DNA of 64,000 bases from Paenibacillus arenosi. Its GTDB lineage: Bacteria; Bacillota; Bacilli; Paenibacillales; Paenibacillaceae. Under the pieces are notes generated by a model that was not told the DNA's origin, did no database searches, and saw only the letters and a list, made by a program, of their open reading frames with translations. Below, in pieces: positions 45,328 through 53,781 of the stretch (position 1 is its first letter; every line of letters begins with the position of its first letter). The stretch lies in contig NZ_JACYTN010000003.1 in assembly GCF_014841135.1 (NCBI RefSeq), forward strand, positions 248,001-312,000, given 5' to 3'. The translations under genes and the position numbers were made by a program.

Positions 45328-45438
45328 AGTTCAGTTATTTTCTAAGTAGTTGTTATGAGGACTGTATGGGTTATGAAGATGATAGTTAAATAGAGTGACT
45401 TCATATTACTGAAGAAAGTCGAACGTTGATTTCAAGTC

Positions 45439-46176
45439 TTAAATTGGTTGAGTAGAGGATATTTCAACGCTAACATCATTTTTACTGATAGCTGTCCCGC
45501 TAGCATTTTCTTTATACGTGCCTAAATGAGTCATATAATCAATATCGTATCTGTCCCATACTAAGGTACCACCAGAATTATAGCCTACAGCATAGGCGCT
45601 AATATAGGCAATACTCTTAGCAGGAATCGTTTGGGTAATTCCATATGTCGTTCCGGAGTGATAGGTCCATTGTTTGCTGACGCTTGCGCCTGTTGTTACT
45701 TCAATTTTTCCTAAAAATGAATTTCCGATTGTTGCTTCTCCTTGAAGATTGACAGTTGCATTCCAATTGTGTGTTGTTGTATTGGTTTGGGTGTAGGATG
45801 CTTGCGTAGATGTTGTAAGTCTATTTTCAACTCTGTATGTTCCAGTGTTTTTAAATTTCCAGTCTTTAGCTATTCTGCTTTGGTCGTAATGGGAAAAAAC
45901 ATAATTGTAGCCATTTCCTACAGGTGGAGCTAATGTGCTATTTTCGTTAGTAGATAGATTTAACGGTGTGACTTCACGTGTAACACCGTCAAGATCGGTT
46001 TCCCATGCTTTTATTTCAGGAATCGTAAACACTTGTTCATTTTCTGCTTGTTTCACTTTTTCTAATACTTCATTAGGTATCTCTGAAACTGTTGATGTTG
46101 CATAGGCTGTTGTGTGTAGAGATGAAAGCAGGGCAAAACTGGTAGCATAGATTGCAATCTTCTTTTTTAAAATCAT
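45439..46176 (-). CDS. Secreted protein, possibly an ETX/MTX2-type pore former
   Basis: 245 residues with a signal peptide (MILKKKIAIYATSFALLSSL, likely cleavage after TAYA). The middle alternates Ser/Thr with polar residues (RLTTSTQASYTQTNTTTHNW), then NLQGEATIGNSFLGKIEVTT and YGITQTIPAKSIAYISAY. This strand-turn-strand pattern with an NTTTH segment and a PAKS-type end resembles the stem region of aerolysin/ETX-MTX2 toxins. The N-terminal receptor head is short, and I cannot confirm the family without a profile search. AGGAGG lies seven bases before the ATG. Confidence 0.5.
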   Translation of the reverse strand: MILKKKIAIYATSFALLSSLHTTAYATSTVSEIPNEVLEKVKQAENEQVFTIPEIKAWETDLDGVTREVTPLNLSTNENSTLAPPVGNGYNYVFSHYDQSRIAKDWKFKNTGTYRVENRLTTSTQASYTQTNTTTHNWNATVNLQGEATIGNSFLGKIEVTTGASVSKQWTYHSGTTYGITQTIPAKSIAYISAYAVGYNSGGTLVWDRYDIDYMTHLGTYKENASGTAISKNDVSVEISSTQPI

Positions 46177-46245
46177 TCAAAAACCTCCTATAATATGTAA
46201 TTCAAAATGTAGAATACATTAAAATCCACATATTGTCAAACTAGA

Positions 46246-46884
46246 TTAATAGTTTTTTATCATTTCCACAATAGGGTATATCGAATCTATTAATACATCC
46301 CGATCTGCTTTATTATGAGAAGTTAGTTGAACACTGATAATAAGATTTTTATAGCTTAGTATCATGAGATTCGTTGCTTCTGCTAGAGATTGATCGGTCT
46401 CTGAAAAACCAAAATTTTTATTTCCATCTACAATATCATTTCCAATATATGATTTTGTGTAAGCCAACCTGATTACAAGTTGATTATTTACCTTACTTTT
46501 ATCTTTATTGTCTTCAAAAATAAGTAAATGATGAGTGGGTTGGGGAATCTCGTTAGGATCCAGAGATCCGTTTAAGACTAATGTATCTCTTGTATTAAAA
46601 GTTAATTTTTTATCTATTATTGTAATATCGGGGAGTGTACTACTTCCGTTTTTGAAATGAAATCCATTTATTTTTAGTTGTTTCTCCAAATCAATTGCAA
46701 GCTCTTGGAACTCTGGATAAGTTAATATTTTTTCGTCATTATTAGGTATATCCTTATGCGGAATGTTATCATTTTGAGTTATTGAAGGGACGTTCTTTTG
46801 AGGAGTGGGATTTGCTATGGGTTCATTACAGCCGACAATAAATATCATAGTTAACAGTAAATAAAGCATGTACTTAAATTTCAA
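46246..46884 (-). CDS. Small lipoprotein of unknown function
   Basis: 212 residues from a TTG start at 46884, chosen because GGGAGG lies about nine bases upstream; the ATG at 46902 has no site. The signal peptide ends in the lipobox IVGC. The rest is mostly beta with hydrophilic linkers (KLTFNTRDTLVLNGSLD, NQLVIRLAYTKSYIG); no family recognised. AT-rich and next to the secreted protein at 45439, but transcribed as a separate unit with a 70-base gap. Confidence 0.6.
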   Translation of the reverse strand: MKFKYMLYLLLTMIFIVGCNEPIANPTPQKNVPSITQNDNIPHKDIPNNDEKILTYPEFQELAIDLEKQLKINGFHFKNGSSTLPDITIIDKKLTFNTRDTLVLNGSLDPNEIPQPTHHLLIFEDNKDKSKVNNQLVIRLAYTKSYIGNDIVDGNKNFGFSETDQSLAEATNLMILSYKNLIISVQLTSHNKADRDVLIDSIYPIVEMIKNY

Positions 46885-47143
46885 ACTAACACTACCTCCC
46901 ATATATTGTGAATTTAATAATTATATATTAGTCTTAAAACCCAAAAAAGTAAAGTTTTGCTTGGGTAATTTCAATGATAAAGGTTATTGTAACGCGGAAG
47001 TACATTGTTTATCTAATCTTGATTTTTTTACTGTAGGTGGCATTATATTTGCTGGCTGTACAATTTCTTACCGTTCAAAATTCTGCTGTGAGGTTTATTA
47101 ATCAGCAACCCCACTATATCCCAACAAACTTAAGTTCGTATAC

Positions 47144-47314
47144 ATGGAATACTGTATAGGCCACTTTTTCGTACGTACACTTAGATTTGTAGGTATAATG
47201 GATGTAAATAGATATGATTTTACAAAGAAACATGAAATGATTGAAAGGCTGTTGCAAAAAGAAGAAACAGAGCTTGAATTTGGATTTATCAACTATACTT
47301 CTATTGCTAAATAA
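47144..47314 (+). pseudogene. Short open frame, possibly a gene remnant
   Basis: 56 codons from ATG, ending in ERLLQKEETELEFGFINYTS, without a ribosome binding site. A second open stretch of 36 codons (47349-47459) in another frame reads MEGNYEKIKNIMHTEESPEE. Both are AT-rich and gene-like, unlike the rest of 46903-47536, which shows nothing. They may be two pieces of one decayed gene; no family recognised. Confidence 0.3.
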
Positions 47315-47536
47315 TAGGCCTAAAATTCTTATGCTTGTCATGCTATAAATGGAAGGTAATTACGAAAAAATAAAGAATATTATGCATACTGAGGAGAGTC
47401 CTGAAGAGCAAAATCTATACATCATAGCACCAACGAGTACATTTAAGGAAGTTGTATAGCTTATTCCGTTTGTTACAGTATAAAAGCTGTATTCAGATTG
47501 TTGTATCGCTAGTTCATAACATACATGCTCAGAAGC

Positions 47537-47585
47537 ATAAAGGCCTCATACAGCCATCGCGATGCGAGGGATACATGAGGCTTTT
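47537..47585. terminator. Hairpin terminator after the WWE paralogues
   Basis: AAAGGCCTCAT pairs with ATGAGGCTTT; T- and A-runs on both sides allow either direction. Confidence 0.7.
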
Positions 47586-47601
47586 TGCCTGTAACAACGG
47601 C

Positions 47602-48183
47602 TCATCCCACCTCCCACCAGAGAAGGCTTGCCTGTGTAGACAAGGTACCTGCAACGGTGAGGGAGGCGCTGACGGCAAGGGAAAGTGTCGTGGATGGAGG
47701 TACGACAATGCTGCCGTTAAAGTCTGAAGTAATCGGTCCGGCAGTAACAGGTACCGTGAGTAGTAAAGTCCCGCCGGTGACAGCGCCAGTTGAACCGGTT
47801 ACCGTCATGCTGCTCGTGTTTGCGCTACCTAAGTTTGCATTCTGTGGTGTAAGCGTAGTCGGAGACGTGATCGTGCCGTTTTGATAGACGGAGTAGGAGG
47901 CATTTAAGCTGGATAACAAGCTTAATCCGACTCCGACGCCCCCGGCAATGCGTATAACGTAGCATGTTCTCGTACTACTCGCATTGTTTAGGCGGATGGA
48001 CGATTGCACGGTACCACCGAGCAAGCCAAGTGAGGCGGATGTAGTTGTAAATGCACTAAATACATTGCCAGCGACGCTCGCACTATATGGAGGGCTCGTA
48101 ATAATGGCTGGCGAGTCCAGCGCATTGGTAATTTGATCGAAGACAGGGCGGTCGGAACGGTTGAATGGTACGAAATTGGGCAT
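47602..48183 (-). CDS. Ser/Thr/Gly-rich beta protein ending in WWEVG
   Basis: 193 residues; no signal peptide and no known family. The sequence is rich in Ser, Thr, Gly and Ala with regularly spaced hydrophobic residues, as in a jelly-roll or appendage subunit (SSIRLNNASSTRTCYVIRI, FNGSIVVPPSTTLSLAVSAS). It ends LLWWEVG. Its ATG overlaps the TAA of the upstream paralogue as TAATG, with GGTGGG before it, so the two are translationally coupled. A structural or surface (for example spore-coat or appendage) role is only a suggestion. Confidence 0.6.
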   Translation of the reverse strand: MPNFVPFNRSDRPVFDQITNALDSPAIITSPPYSASVAGNVFSAFTTTSASLGLLGGTVQSSIRLNNASSTRTCYVIRIAGGVGVGLSLLSSLNASYSVYQNGTITSPTTLTPQNANLGSANTSSMTVTGSTGAVTGGTLLLTVPVTAGPITSDFNGSIVVPPSTTLSLAVSASLTVAGTLSTQASLLWWEVG

Positions 48184-48716
48184 TATAGTTCCCACCATTG
48201 CAAGTTAATCGAGCCTGTTAAAGCGCCTACACCCAACGATACGGTGAGTACTTGGTTCGCAGGAACGATTAGGCCGCCATCGAAAACGAGGAGATAAGCC
48301 CCCGCAGTAACGTAGGTGGTTAAAAATGTCGTTGGTGTTCCACCCAAGGTTCCGCTAAGCTGTCTTGTAGTGACGACACTGGTCGTAGCTGTACCGAGTC
48401 GAGTGTTAACAGGTACAGGAGTCGTACCTCCAGCGATAGTACCGCCTGAAGATACATTGATTGTGGCAGCTGCGGTAGTGCCTCCTGAAATATCCACTAG
48501 ATAAATATTTTTACCGCTGGCTGCGGGGTTTGTAATCTGAAGCAGTAGGTTTTGGCTTCCTCCTACACTTGCACTAGCTGTCGTTAGCCGAAAGCCCACT
48601 CCTGCTGATGCAGCGGCCTGCGCAGCGCTTGATCCTACACCAGGGTTCGTATACGTATTTGTCATAGACGTAAACAATGGCATCGATGAGGTGTTAAATA
48701 CGGTTTGATTAGGCAT
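48183..48716 (-). CDS. Ser/Thr/Gly-rich beta protein ending in WWEL
   Basis: 177 residues, first gene of the pair. Alignable with its downstream neighbour: NQTVFNTSSMPLFTSMTN versus FVPFNRSDRPVFDQITN at the start, LLLQITNPAASGKNIYLVDI versus IRLNNASSTRTCYVIRI in the middle, FDGGLIVPANQVLTVSLG near the end and LQWWEL at the terminus. No signal peptide. GGAGAGGTGCGCAT precedes the ATG at 48716. No family recognised. Confidence 0.62.
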   Translation of the reverse strand: MPNQTVFNTSSMPLFTSMTNTYTNPGVGSSAAQAAASAGVGFRLTTASASVGGSQNLLLQITNPAASGKNIYLVDISGGTTAAATINVSSGGTIAGGTTPVPVNTRLGTATTSVVTTRQLSGTLGGTPTTFLTTYVTAGAYLLVFDGGLIVPANQVLTVSLGVGALTGSINLQWWEL

Positions 48717-48870
48717 ATGCGCACCTCTCCATTTCTATCTTATCTTACTAGTAGAATATGCATGAAGCTGAATCTTGGATTGTGTGCTGAAAGAAACATA
48801 GACATATGATAGGGAAGGTATCAAATGCCCTACCTATTGCAGGGTGAAGAGATAGTAAGGTTATTGTTTA

Positions 48871-48923
48871 TTATGTGATTATAATCACATAATAGCTTGC
48901 ATGCGATGAATACAATGAAAGTA
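48871..48923 (+). promoter_or_regulatory. FNR box and class II promoter of the FNT gene
   Basis: A perfect 22-bp palindrome (48871-48892) contains TGTGATTATAATCACA (48874-48889), the Bacillus FNR/CRP-type TGTGA-N6-TCACA. TACAAT at 48911-48916 is the -10. Transcription would start near 48923, placing the box centre at about -41.5, as in FNR-activated class II promoters. Confidence 0.85.
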
Positions 48924-48961
48924 TATCGATCATTCGCAAGTGGTAAGGGAGGAATGACAAT

Positions 48962-49804
48962 ATGGCAGGATACTTAAAACCGCATGAAATTGCGGAAGCA
49001 ACCGTGGAAACTGGAGCTGCCAAAGCACGGAACCCGTTACCCGTCATGCTGGTACTTGGATTTCTAGCGGGGGCTTTTATTGCACTTGGCTACTTATTAT
49101 ATATCCGTATTACGGCAGCAGTACCTAGTGAATGGGGAAGTATTGGCGGGCTCATAGGGGCATCTTTATTCCCAGTAGGACTCATTCTTGTGCTATTAGG
49201 TGGCGGAGAATTGCTCACTGGAAATATGATGGCAGTACCCTTAGCTCGTATGAAACAGCGTATTACGACTTGGGAAGTGACCAGAAATTTAATCATCATT
49301 ACGCTTGCTAACTTCGCAGGAGCCATATTCGTTGCCTACGCATTCGGGCATATTGTCGGGCTAACAGCTAGCGGCGTATATGTGGAGAAGACGATTGCCG
49401 TTGCTGGTCATAAGCTGGATGAATCGTTTTTGCAAGCCTTTATATCAGGGATTGGTTGTAACTGGCTGGTCGCTATTGCGGTATGGGTCAGTTATGGTTC
49501 TAAGAGCTTTAGCGGTAAAATTCTTGGCATCTGGTTCCCGACGATGGCATTCGTGGCGATAGGATTTCAACACGTTGTTGCGAACATGTTCGTCATCCCT
49601 GCTGCCATCTTTGAAGGCTACTATACATGGGGAGATTATTTCATGAACTTTATCCCCGTTTGGCTTGGCAACCTTGTCGGCGGGATGTTGTTCGTTGCAG
49701 GAGCATATTATATAGCATACCTGAAACCTCACTCCGAAGCAGCACCAGTTGCTGTAAACAATAATACGATTGCACTAGATAAGGTCAAGGCAAAAGCAAA
49801 TTAA
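48962..49804 (+). CDS. FNT-family formate/nitrite channel
   Basis: A pentameric channel subunit of 280 residues with six helices, moving formate or nitrite across the membrane. FNT signatures are GFLAGAFIALGYLLYIRI, GGGELLTGNMMAVPLA and the helix-5 segment AFVAIGFQHVVANMFVIPAA, with the central His of the pore in GFQHVVANM. GGAGG precedes the ATG. The FNR box upstream indicates anaerobic induction. FocA, NirC and YwcJ are similar, so the ion carried cannot be fixed; no formate lyase or nitrite reductase gene is adjacent. Confidence 0.92.
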   Translation: MAGYLKPHEIAEATVETGAAKARNPLPVMLVLGFLAGAFIALGYLLYIRITAAVPSEWGSIGGLIGASLFPVGLILVLLGGGELLTGNMMAVPLARMKQRITTWEVTRNLIIITLANFAGAIFVAYAFGHIVGLTASGVYVEKTIAVAGHKLDESFLQAFISGIGCNWLVAIAVWVSYGSKSFSGKILGIWFPTMAFVAIGFQHVVANMFVIPAAIFEGYYTWGDYFMNFIPVWLGNLVGGMLFVAGAYYIAYLKPHSEAAPVAVNNNTIALDKVKAKAN

Positions 49805-49826
49805 ATATCGTACATCTTATGAAAAT

Positions 49827-49869
49827 AAGGCTTATTCCATCTCGAAATATAGGAGGAATGAGCCTTTTG
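49827..49869 (+). terminator. Terminator after the FNT gene
   Basis: AAGGCTTATTCC pairs with GGAATGAGCCTT, followed by TTTTGTTATT. Confidence 0.75.
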
Positions 49870-49976
49870 TTATTGAATAAATGAATGTATGTACCTATTT
49901 CAATAAAGTTATAGTGCTCGCAGATCAATTGATTGCTGCTGTCCTATTTTCTTAGTCCCAATAAAGAGGAGATACT

Positions 49977-50933
49977 ATGGAACATAAAGTGGTCCGAATC
50001 GATACCATCATTAAGGATTTAATCGACGAATCATTTACACAGTCGAAGATGCGGCAGTATGCCCATGAATTTTTACAAGAAAAACGAGTAGAAGAACATT
50101 CAAGATTCGGGCTTCTGGCCGAGTACCATTACAACATGTTCGGAGGAACAGAGGAAGGCATTTACGCGGCATGTGCGGCAATTGAATTATTTTTGCTTGC
50201 ATCCGATGTGATAGATGATCTGCAAGACCAAGATAATGGGGATAAGCGTTGGATGCAGTTACCGATGCCATTGTCACTTAACGTAGCCTTAGGGCTGCTG
50301 CAATTAGTGCCTGTAGCAATGAAGCAATGCCGTTCGACTATGAATGAGCAATACGTATGTACGGCGCTGGAGATGATGAATCACCAGATGGTAGTTGCGC
50401 TAAACGGGCAAATGGCTGATCTTGAAAATGATATCGCTGACATTCCTGCATACATGGAAATGGTGGAGCACAAATCAGCCTCTATGTTCATAATGGCATG
50501 TATGACAGGGGTCATATTGGCTACAGGACAATGGGATGCAACGGTAGCCGCTTATGCGAAGGAAATGGGACTTTCTTCACAATTGAAAAATGATATGAAG
50601 GACTTGTATCAGCTTACCATTAAAAACGATTTTCATAATCGAAAGCGTACAGCACCGCTCTTGTATTTGGCTGAAGCCATTGATGGGAACGAATATAAAT
50701 GGATTAAGGATTATGTGAGTGGGCATTCCGATCATATTCCGGAAGAGAAGATAGGGCAACTTCATGAAGCGTGCGAAAAGACAGGGACTTTTATTGCCTC
50801 TGCGGTGAGAATGAGAGTTCATTACTATCAATTTCAAGATTTGTTCAAGCAGAATTCGATAACTGCCCCTTACCTAGAAGAATTCAAAGTTATCTTCCTA
50901 GGCGTGGAGGAGACAGAAGCAGCACCGCAATAA
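49977..50933 (+). CDS. comQ: ComQ-type isoprenyl transferase
   Basis: The enzyme that matures the ComX pheromone by attaching an isoprenyl group to a tryptophan; cytosolic, 318 residues. The Asp-rich segment IELFLLASDVIDDLQDQDNG and the following RWMQL correspond closely to Bacillus ComQ. A second Asp site, NDMKDL, lies near 205-210. The upstream YHYNMFGGTEEG also fits ComQ. GAGGAG is six bases before the ATG. comP follows after 122 bases, but no comX-like gene lies in the gap. The C-terminus ends FLGVEETEAAPQ. Confidence 0.85.
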   Translation: MEHKVVRIDTIIKDLIDESFTQSKMRQYAHEFLQEKRVEEHSRFGLLAEYHYNMFGGTEEGIYAACAAIELFLLASDVIDDLQDQDNGDKRWMQLPMPLSLNVALGLLQLVPVAMKQCRSTMNEQYVCTALEMMNHQMVVALNGQMADLENDIADIPAYMEMVEHKSASMFIMACMTGVILATGQWDATVAAYAKEMGLSSQLKNDMKDLYQLTIKNDFHNRKRTAPLLYLAEAIDGNEYKWIKDYVSGHSDHIPEEKIGQLHEACEKTGTFIASAVRMRVHYYQFQDLFKQNSITAPYLEEFKVIFLGVEETEAAPQ

Positions 50934-51055
50934 AAATTGTGGAAATTACGAGTCAACAATTCGTTTACATATGATGGACAGTAGAACATAAATAAATATA
51001 TGCTCTTGCATAGGCATGCAGAAAAACTATTTATGTATAAAGGTGTTGTCTGTCC

Positions 51056-53455
51056 ATGTTTAAAAGAATAGAAAATAATTGGAAGCTATGCGTAGTAATC
51101 ATAGGTTTACTGTCTATTGTTGTGTATCTGACGTTCGCTTCGTATTTTGCTCCGCCTAGAACGATAACTCTCGATCGAATCGATGGGCAGCATTATGTTG
51201 TTCATAATGTCTTGTCAGATACAGACATATATGATGCCCCAATCGAGAAGGGGGATAAGCTTCTTAAGCTAGATGGTATCCCCGTCCATGAGTATTATTC
51301 GGAGCAAGATCGTATGGATGGTTATTATGTCATTCCAGGAACTGTACAGGAACTAACGATACAGAAACAAGATGAACAAGTTCAGACAGCTTTGTTCAAG
51401 CAGAATTGGCACGAGGGATTGCCTCAGGATTTGTTTATTGTTCTCTTTATTTTGTCTCCTATTTTTTTAATTTTATTTTCTTATATGGCCTATTACTTAT
51501 GGAAAAATAAACGAGATCAGCCAGATGCTCGAATCCTTATCGTCTGCTTTCTTATCATCGGTATATCTTTTTACGGAAATGTTGCATCTTACAATATGGA
51601 TGTAGTAGGTGGAGCCATTATCATGATTGCTCTTCCTGCTCTTCCCTATATTTTTATGCATTTTATGAACGTTTTCTTGGAGAAGTTTTACTTATCCTTT
51701 ATTTCAAAGAAAGTGCTTGCCTCCTTATTTGTCATTGATGTAATCATAAGTGTCTTTGCTTGGTCCAATCGCTTTGTATTTAAATTCATTGATATAAAAG
51801 GAATGACCCCGCTACTAGTAAAAGGAACGCTTGCGGTTGGTTATGGGATTTGTTTATTTCGTTTAATTCAACTTTATTTACGTCATAGACGCGATAGCTC
51901 GCCTCCGCTATTTAAAATCTTCCTCATTGTACATATCGTAGCATTTACACCATTCATTGTACTTAATGTGATTATGCCGTACTTTTTTAATGGAGAGGAC
52001 ACGAATGTCCCTTTTAGTACCTTATTTTTGTTCAGCTTGCCCATTAGCTATATGTATTTAATTTCATCCAAGCAGTTATTTGATATCGATTTTATCGTGA
52101 ACCGATTCAGAAAATTTCTCGTTGTTGCCTTTCTCCCGGCCGTTATCATCGTTTCGGTAATAGCTACCGTTGTTGACTTCGGATTTGTCCTCGATACGGG
52201 AAAACTAGTAAAGTTCTTCCTTGTCATGCTTCTATCGATTACGCTGCTTTTGTATGGGAACGAGATACTGCAGAATCAGTTTCGTTCTCGCCTCTTTAGT
52301 AATTCGTTTAATGGACAGGATAGCTTGGAACGGTTCTCTCGCCAACTGTCAGGGGTTATGAAGCATGCAGAACTGGAACATATTCTTGGACAGGAATTGA
52401 CCGAAATGCTACCGCTGTGCAGTTATCAGTTCTTTGATGTAAATTTGACTACCAAGCAGGTGACCCCGCTACCCAACACCGTTATGGGACGACATGCTTC
52501 CAAGTCTATTCTTAATGAGGTAAGTGAGCTTCGTATAGCCGAGCTTGTTCGATTGCCAGATGGCATTCTTCTTGTGCTAGGCTGTTTTAAGCATACGTAT
52601 CGAGTAGGATGGTTGAGCAATAAGTCCAATCATACGCAGTTCAATCCAGATGAATGGAAGTGGCTGCAAACGATTACGCGCTATGCCAGTCTTGTTTATG
52701 AAAATCTTTACTCTGTGGAGCGTATGGTGGAGGACTTGCAAGATCAGTTGAACAATCGTAAGCTAACTTCCCCTTGGATGTCGCGGTTATTATTTTGTCT
52801 ATCTGAAAATGAGCGGCAAAAGCTTGCTTCTGATTTACATGATGCAGCATTACAAGATCAAATTATTTGGTATCGTAAGCTAGAAACATCTACGCTGGAT
52901 TACCCGATGAGTCCTGAGCTGAGGTGTGAGCTGCTGGAGATTAAGGAAGGTTTGCTTGATGTCATTCATCAAATACGAGAGACCTGTCAAGAACTGAGAC
53001 CACAATTGTTAAAAGAAATGGGCTTAGCTGAATCGCTTAGGCATCTTATTGAGCATGAGCTGCTTCGAGTGAACTTTTCAATAGAGCTGCTAGCCTTTCC
53101 TGTGAACGATACGCTGAGCAACGAGTTGATGACAGGTGTATATCGTATCGTGCAAGAGCTGCTTAGGAACACAGACAAACATGCTCAAGCGGATTGCGCC
53201 ATAATTGAGCTGCGTCAGAGTGAGGACTATATTTTGTTCCGATATACAGACAATGGAATCGGAATGGATGAAGTAGCTTGGAAGCATAATCGAATGCATA
53301 TGGGATTATCAAGCATTTATGAACGCGTACGCAGCCTAGAAGGGGAAATCAAGATTGTAACAAGTATAGGTGGTGGATTCGACGTGCATATCCGATTGCC
53401 GATTAAGCTATCAGAGCAGGGTCAATATTCATCCTATATTTATATGGTAGAATGA
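51056..53455 (+). CDS. comP: ComP-like membrane histidine kinase
   Basis: A pheromone sensor kinase of 799 residues. The first helix is followed by an extracytosolic PDZ-like loop (about 35-115, with EKGDKLLKLDGIPVHEYY), then about seven to nine more helices to about 410. The cytosolic part has a NarL-family HisKA_3 domain with SDLHDAALQDQIIWYRKLE, as in ComP/DegS, and ATPase motifs QELLRNTDKHA, DNGIGMD and MGLSSIYERV. AAGGTG lies ten bases upstream of the ATG. It is next to comQ, the usual ComP neighbour, but no ComA-like response regulator follows. The cognate regulator may be elsewhere. A terminator ends the unit. Confidence 0.9.
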   Translation: MFKRIENNWKLCVVIIGLLSIVVYLTFASYFAPPRTITLDRIDGQHYVVHNVLSDTDIYDAPIEKGDKLLKLDGIPVHEYYSEQDRMDGYYVIPGTVQELTIQKQDEQVQTALFKQNWHEGLPQDLFIVLFILSPIFLILFSYMAYYLWKNKRDQPDARILIVCFLIIGISFYGNVASYNMDVVGGAIIMIALPALPYIFMHFMNVFLEKFYLSFISKKVLASLFVIDVIISVFAWSNRFVFKFIDIKGMTPLLVKGTLAVGYGICLFRLIQLYLRHRRDSSPPLFKIFLIVHIVAFTPFIVLNVIMPYFFNGEDTNVPFSTLFLFSLPISYMYLISSKQLFDIDFIVNRFRKFLVVAFLPAVIIVSVIATVVDFGFVLDTGKLVKFFLVMLLSITLLLYGNEILQNQFRSRLFSNSFNGQDSLERFSRQLSGVMKHAELEHILGQELTEMLPLCSYQFFDVNLTTKQVTPLPNTVMGRHASKSILNEVSELRIAELVRLPDGILLVLGCFKHTYRVGWLSNKSNHTQFNPDEWKWLQTITRYASLVYENLYSVERMVEDLQDQLNNRKLTSPWMSRLLFCLSENERQKLASDLHDAALQDQIIWYRKLETSTLDYPMSPELRCELLEIKEGLLDVIHQIRETCQELRPQLLKEMGLAESLRHLIEHELLRVNFSIELLAFPVNDTLSNELMTGVYRIVQELLRNTDKHAQADCAIIELRQSEDYILFRYTDNGIGMDEVAWKHNRMHMGLSSIYERVRSLEGEIKIVTSIGGGFDVHIRLPIKLSEQGQYSSYIYMVE

Positions 53456-53470
53456 GCGAAGAATGATAGA

Positions 53471-53521
53471 GCTAGCAAGGTAGAGCCAGCAATGAGTTGG
53501 TTGAAACTTGCTAGCTTTTTT
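53471..53521 (+). terminator. Terminator after comP
   Basis: GCTAGCAAG pairs with CTTGCTAGC, followed by six T. Confidence 0.88.
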
Positions 53522-53615
53522 CGTCTGGAGAGAATAGGTTGTGTTATGCGATGCTCAGTTCTAATAGGTGCTAGCTAGTTATGAAGCGAGGCTGTATACG
53601 TCGTTCAGAAGTTTA

Positions 53616-53665
53616 TGTGAATTAGTTCACATATATGAGGTTGGTGATGTGCTACGATGATGTTG
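53616..53665 (+). promoter_or_regulatory. FNR box and class II promoter of the flavoprotein gene
   Basis: TGTGAATTAGTTCACA (53616-53631) is an FNR/CRP-type box. TACGAT (53653-53658) is the -10; the expected start is near 53665. The distance between box centre and -10 equals that of the FNT promoter (29.5 bases), so both are probably activated by the same factor without oxygen. Confidence 0.8.
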
Positions 53666-53669
53666 ATTT

Positions 53670-53742
53670 CAAGTGAAAATAATCACTTGTAAAGTGTAGG
53701 CGATCTACGCTAGTTATTAGCAAGCGTACAGCCTATCACTTT
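53670..53742 (+). promoter_or_regulatory. Structured leader of the flavoprotein gene
   Basis: Hairpin 1 is CAAGTGA-AAATAA-TCACTTG (53670-53689). Hairpin 2 is AAAGTGTAGGC with GCCTATCACTTT (53691-53742), containing an inner TACGCT/AGCGTA stem. GATGATGTT (53656-53664) also complements AACATCATC (53755-53763), though the first part may lie before the transcript start. Could be an operator, an RNA stabiliser or a small riboregulator; no known class recognised. Confidence 0.5.
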
Positions 53743-53781
53743 GAAGACAGAGAGAACATCATCATAAGGGAGTGCTGCATC

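Noticed and set aside
50771-50974. Overlapping 67-codon frame at the end of comQ as a comX candidate
   Set aside because: No tryptophan, no convincing ribosome binding site, and it is simply another phase of comQ coding sequence.
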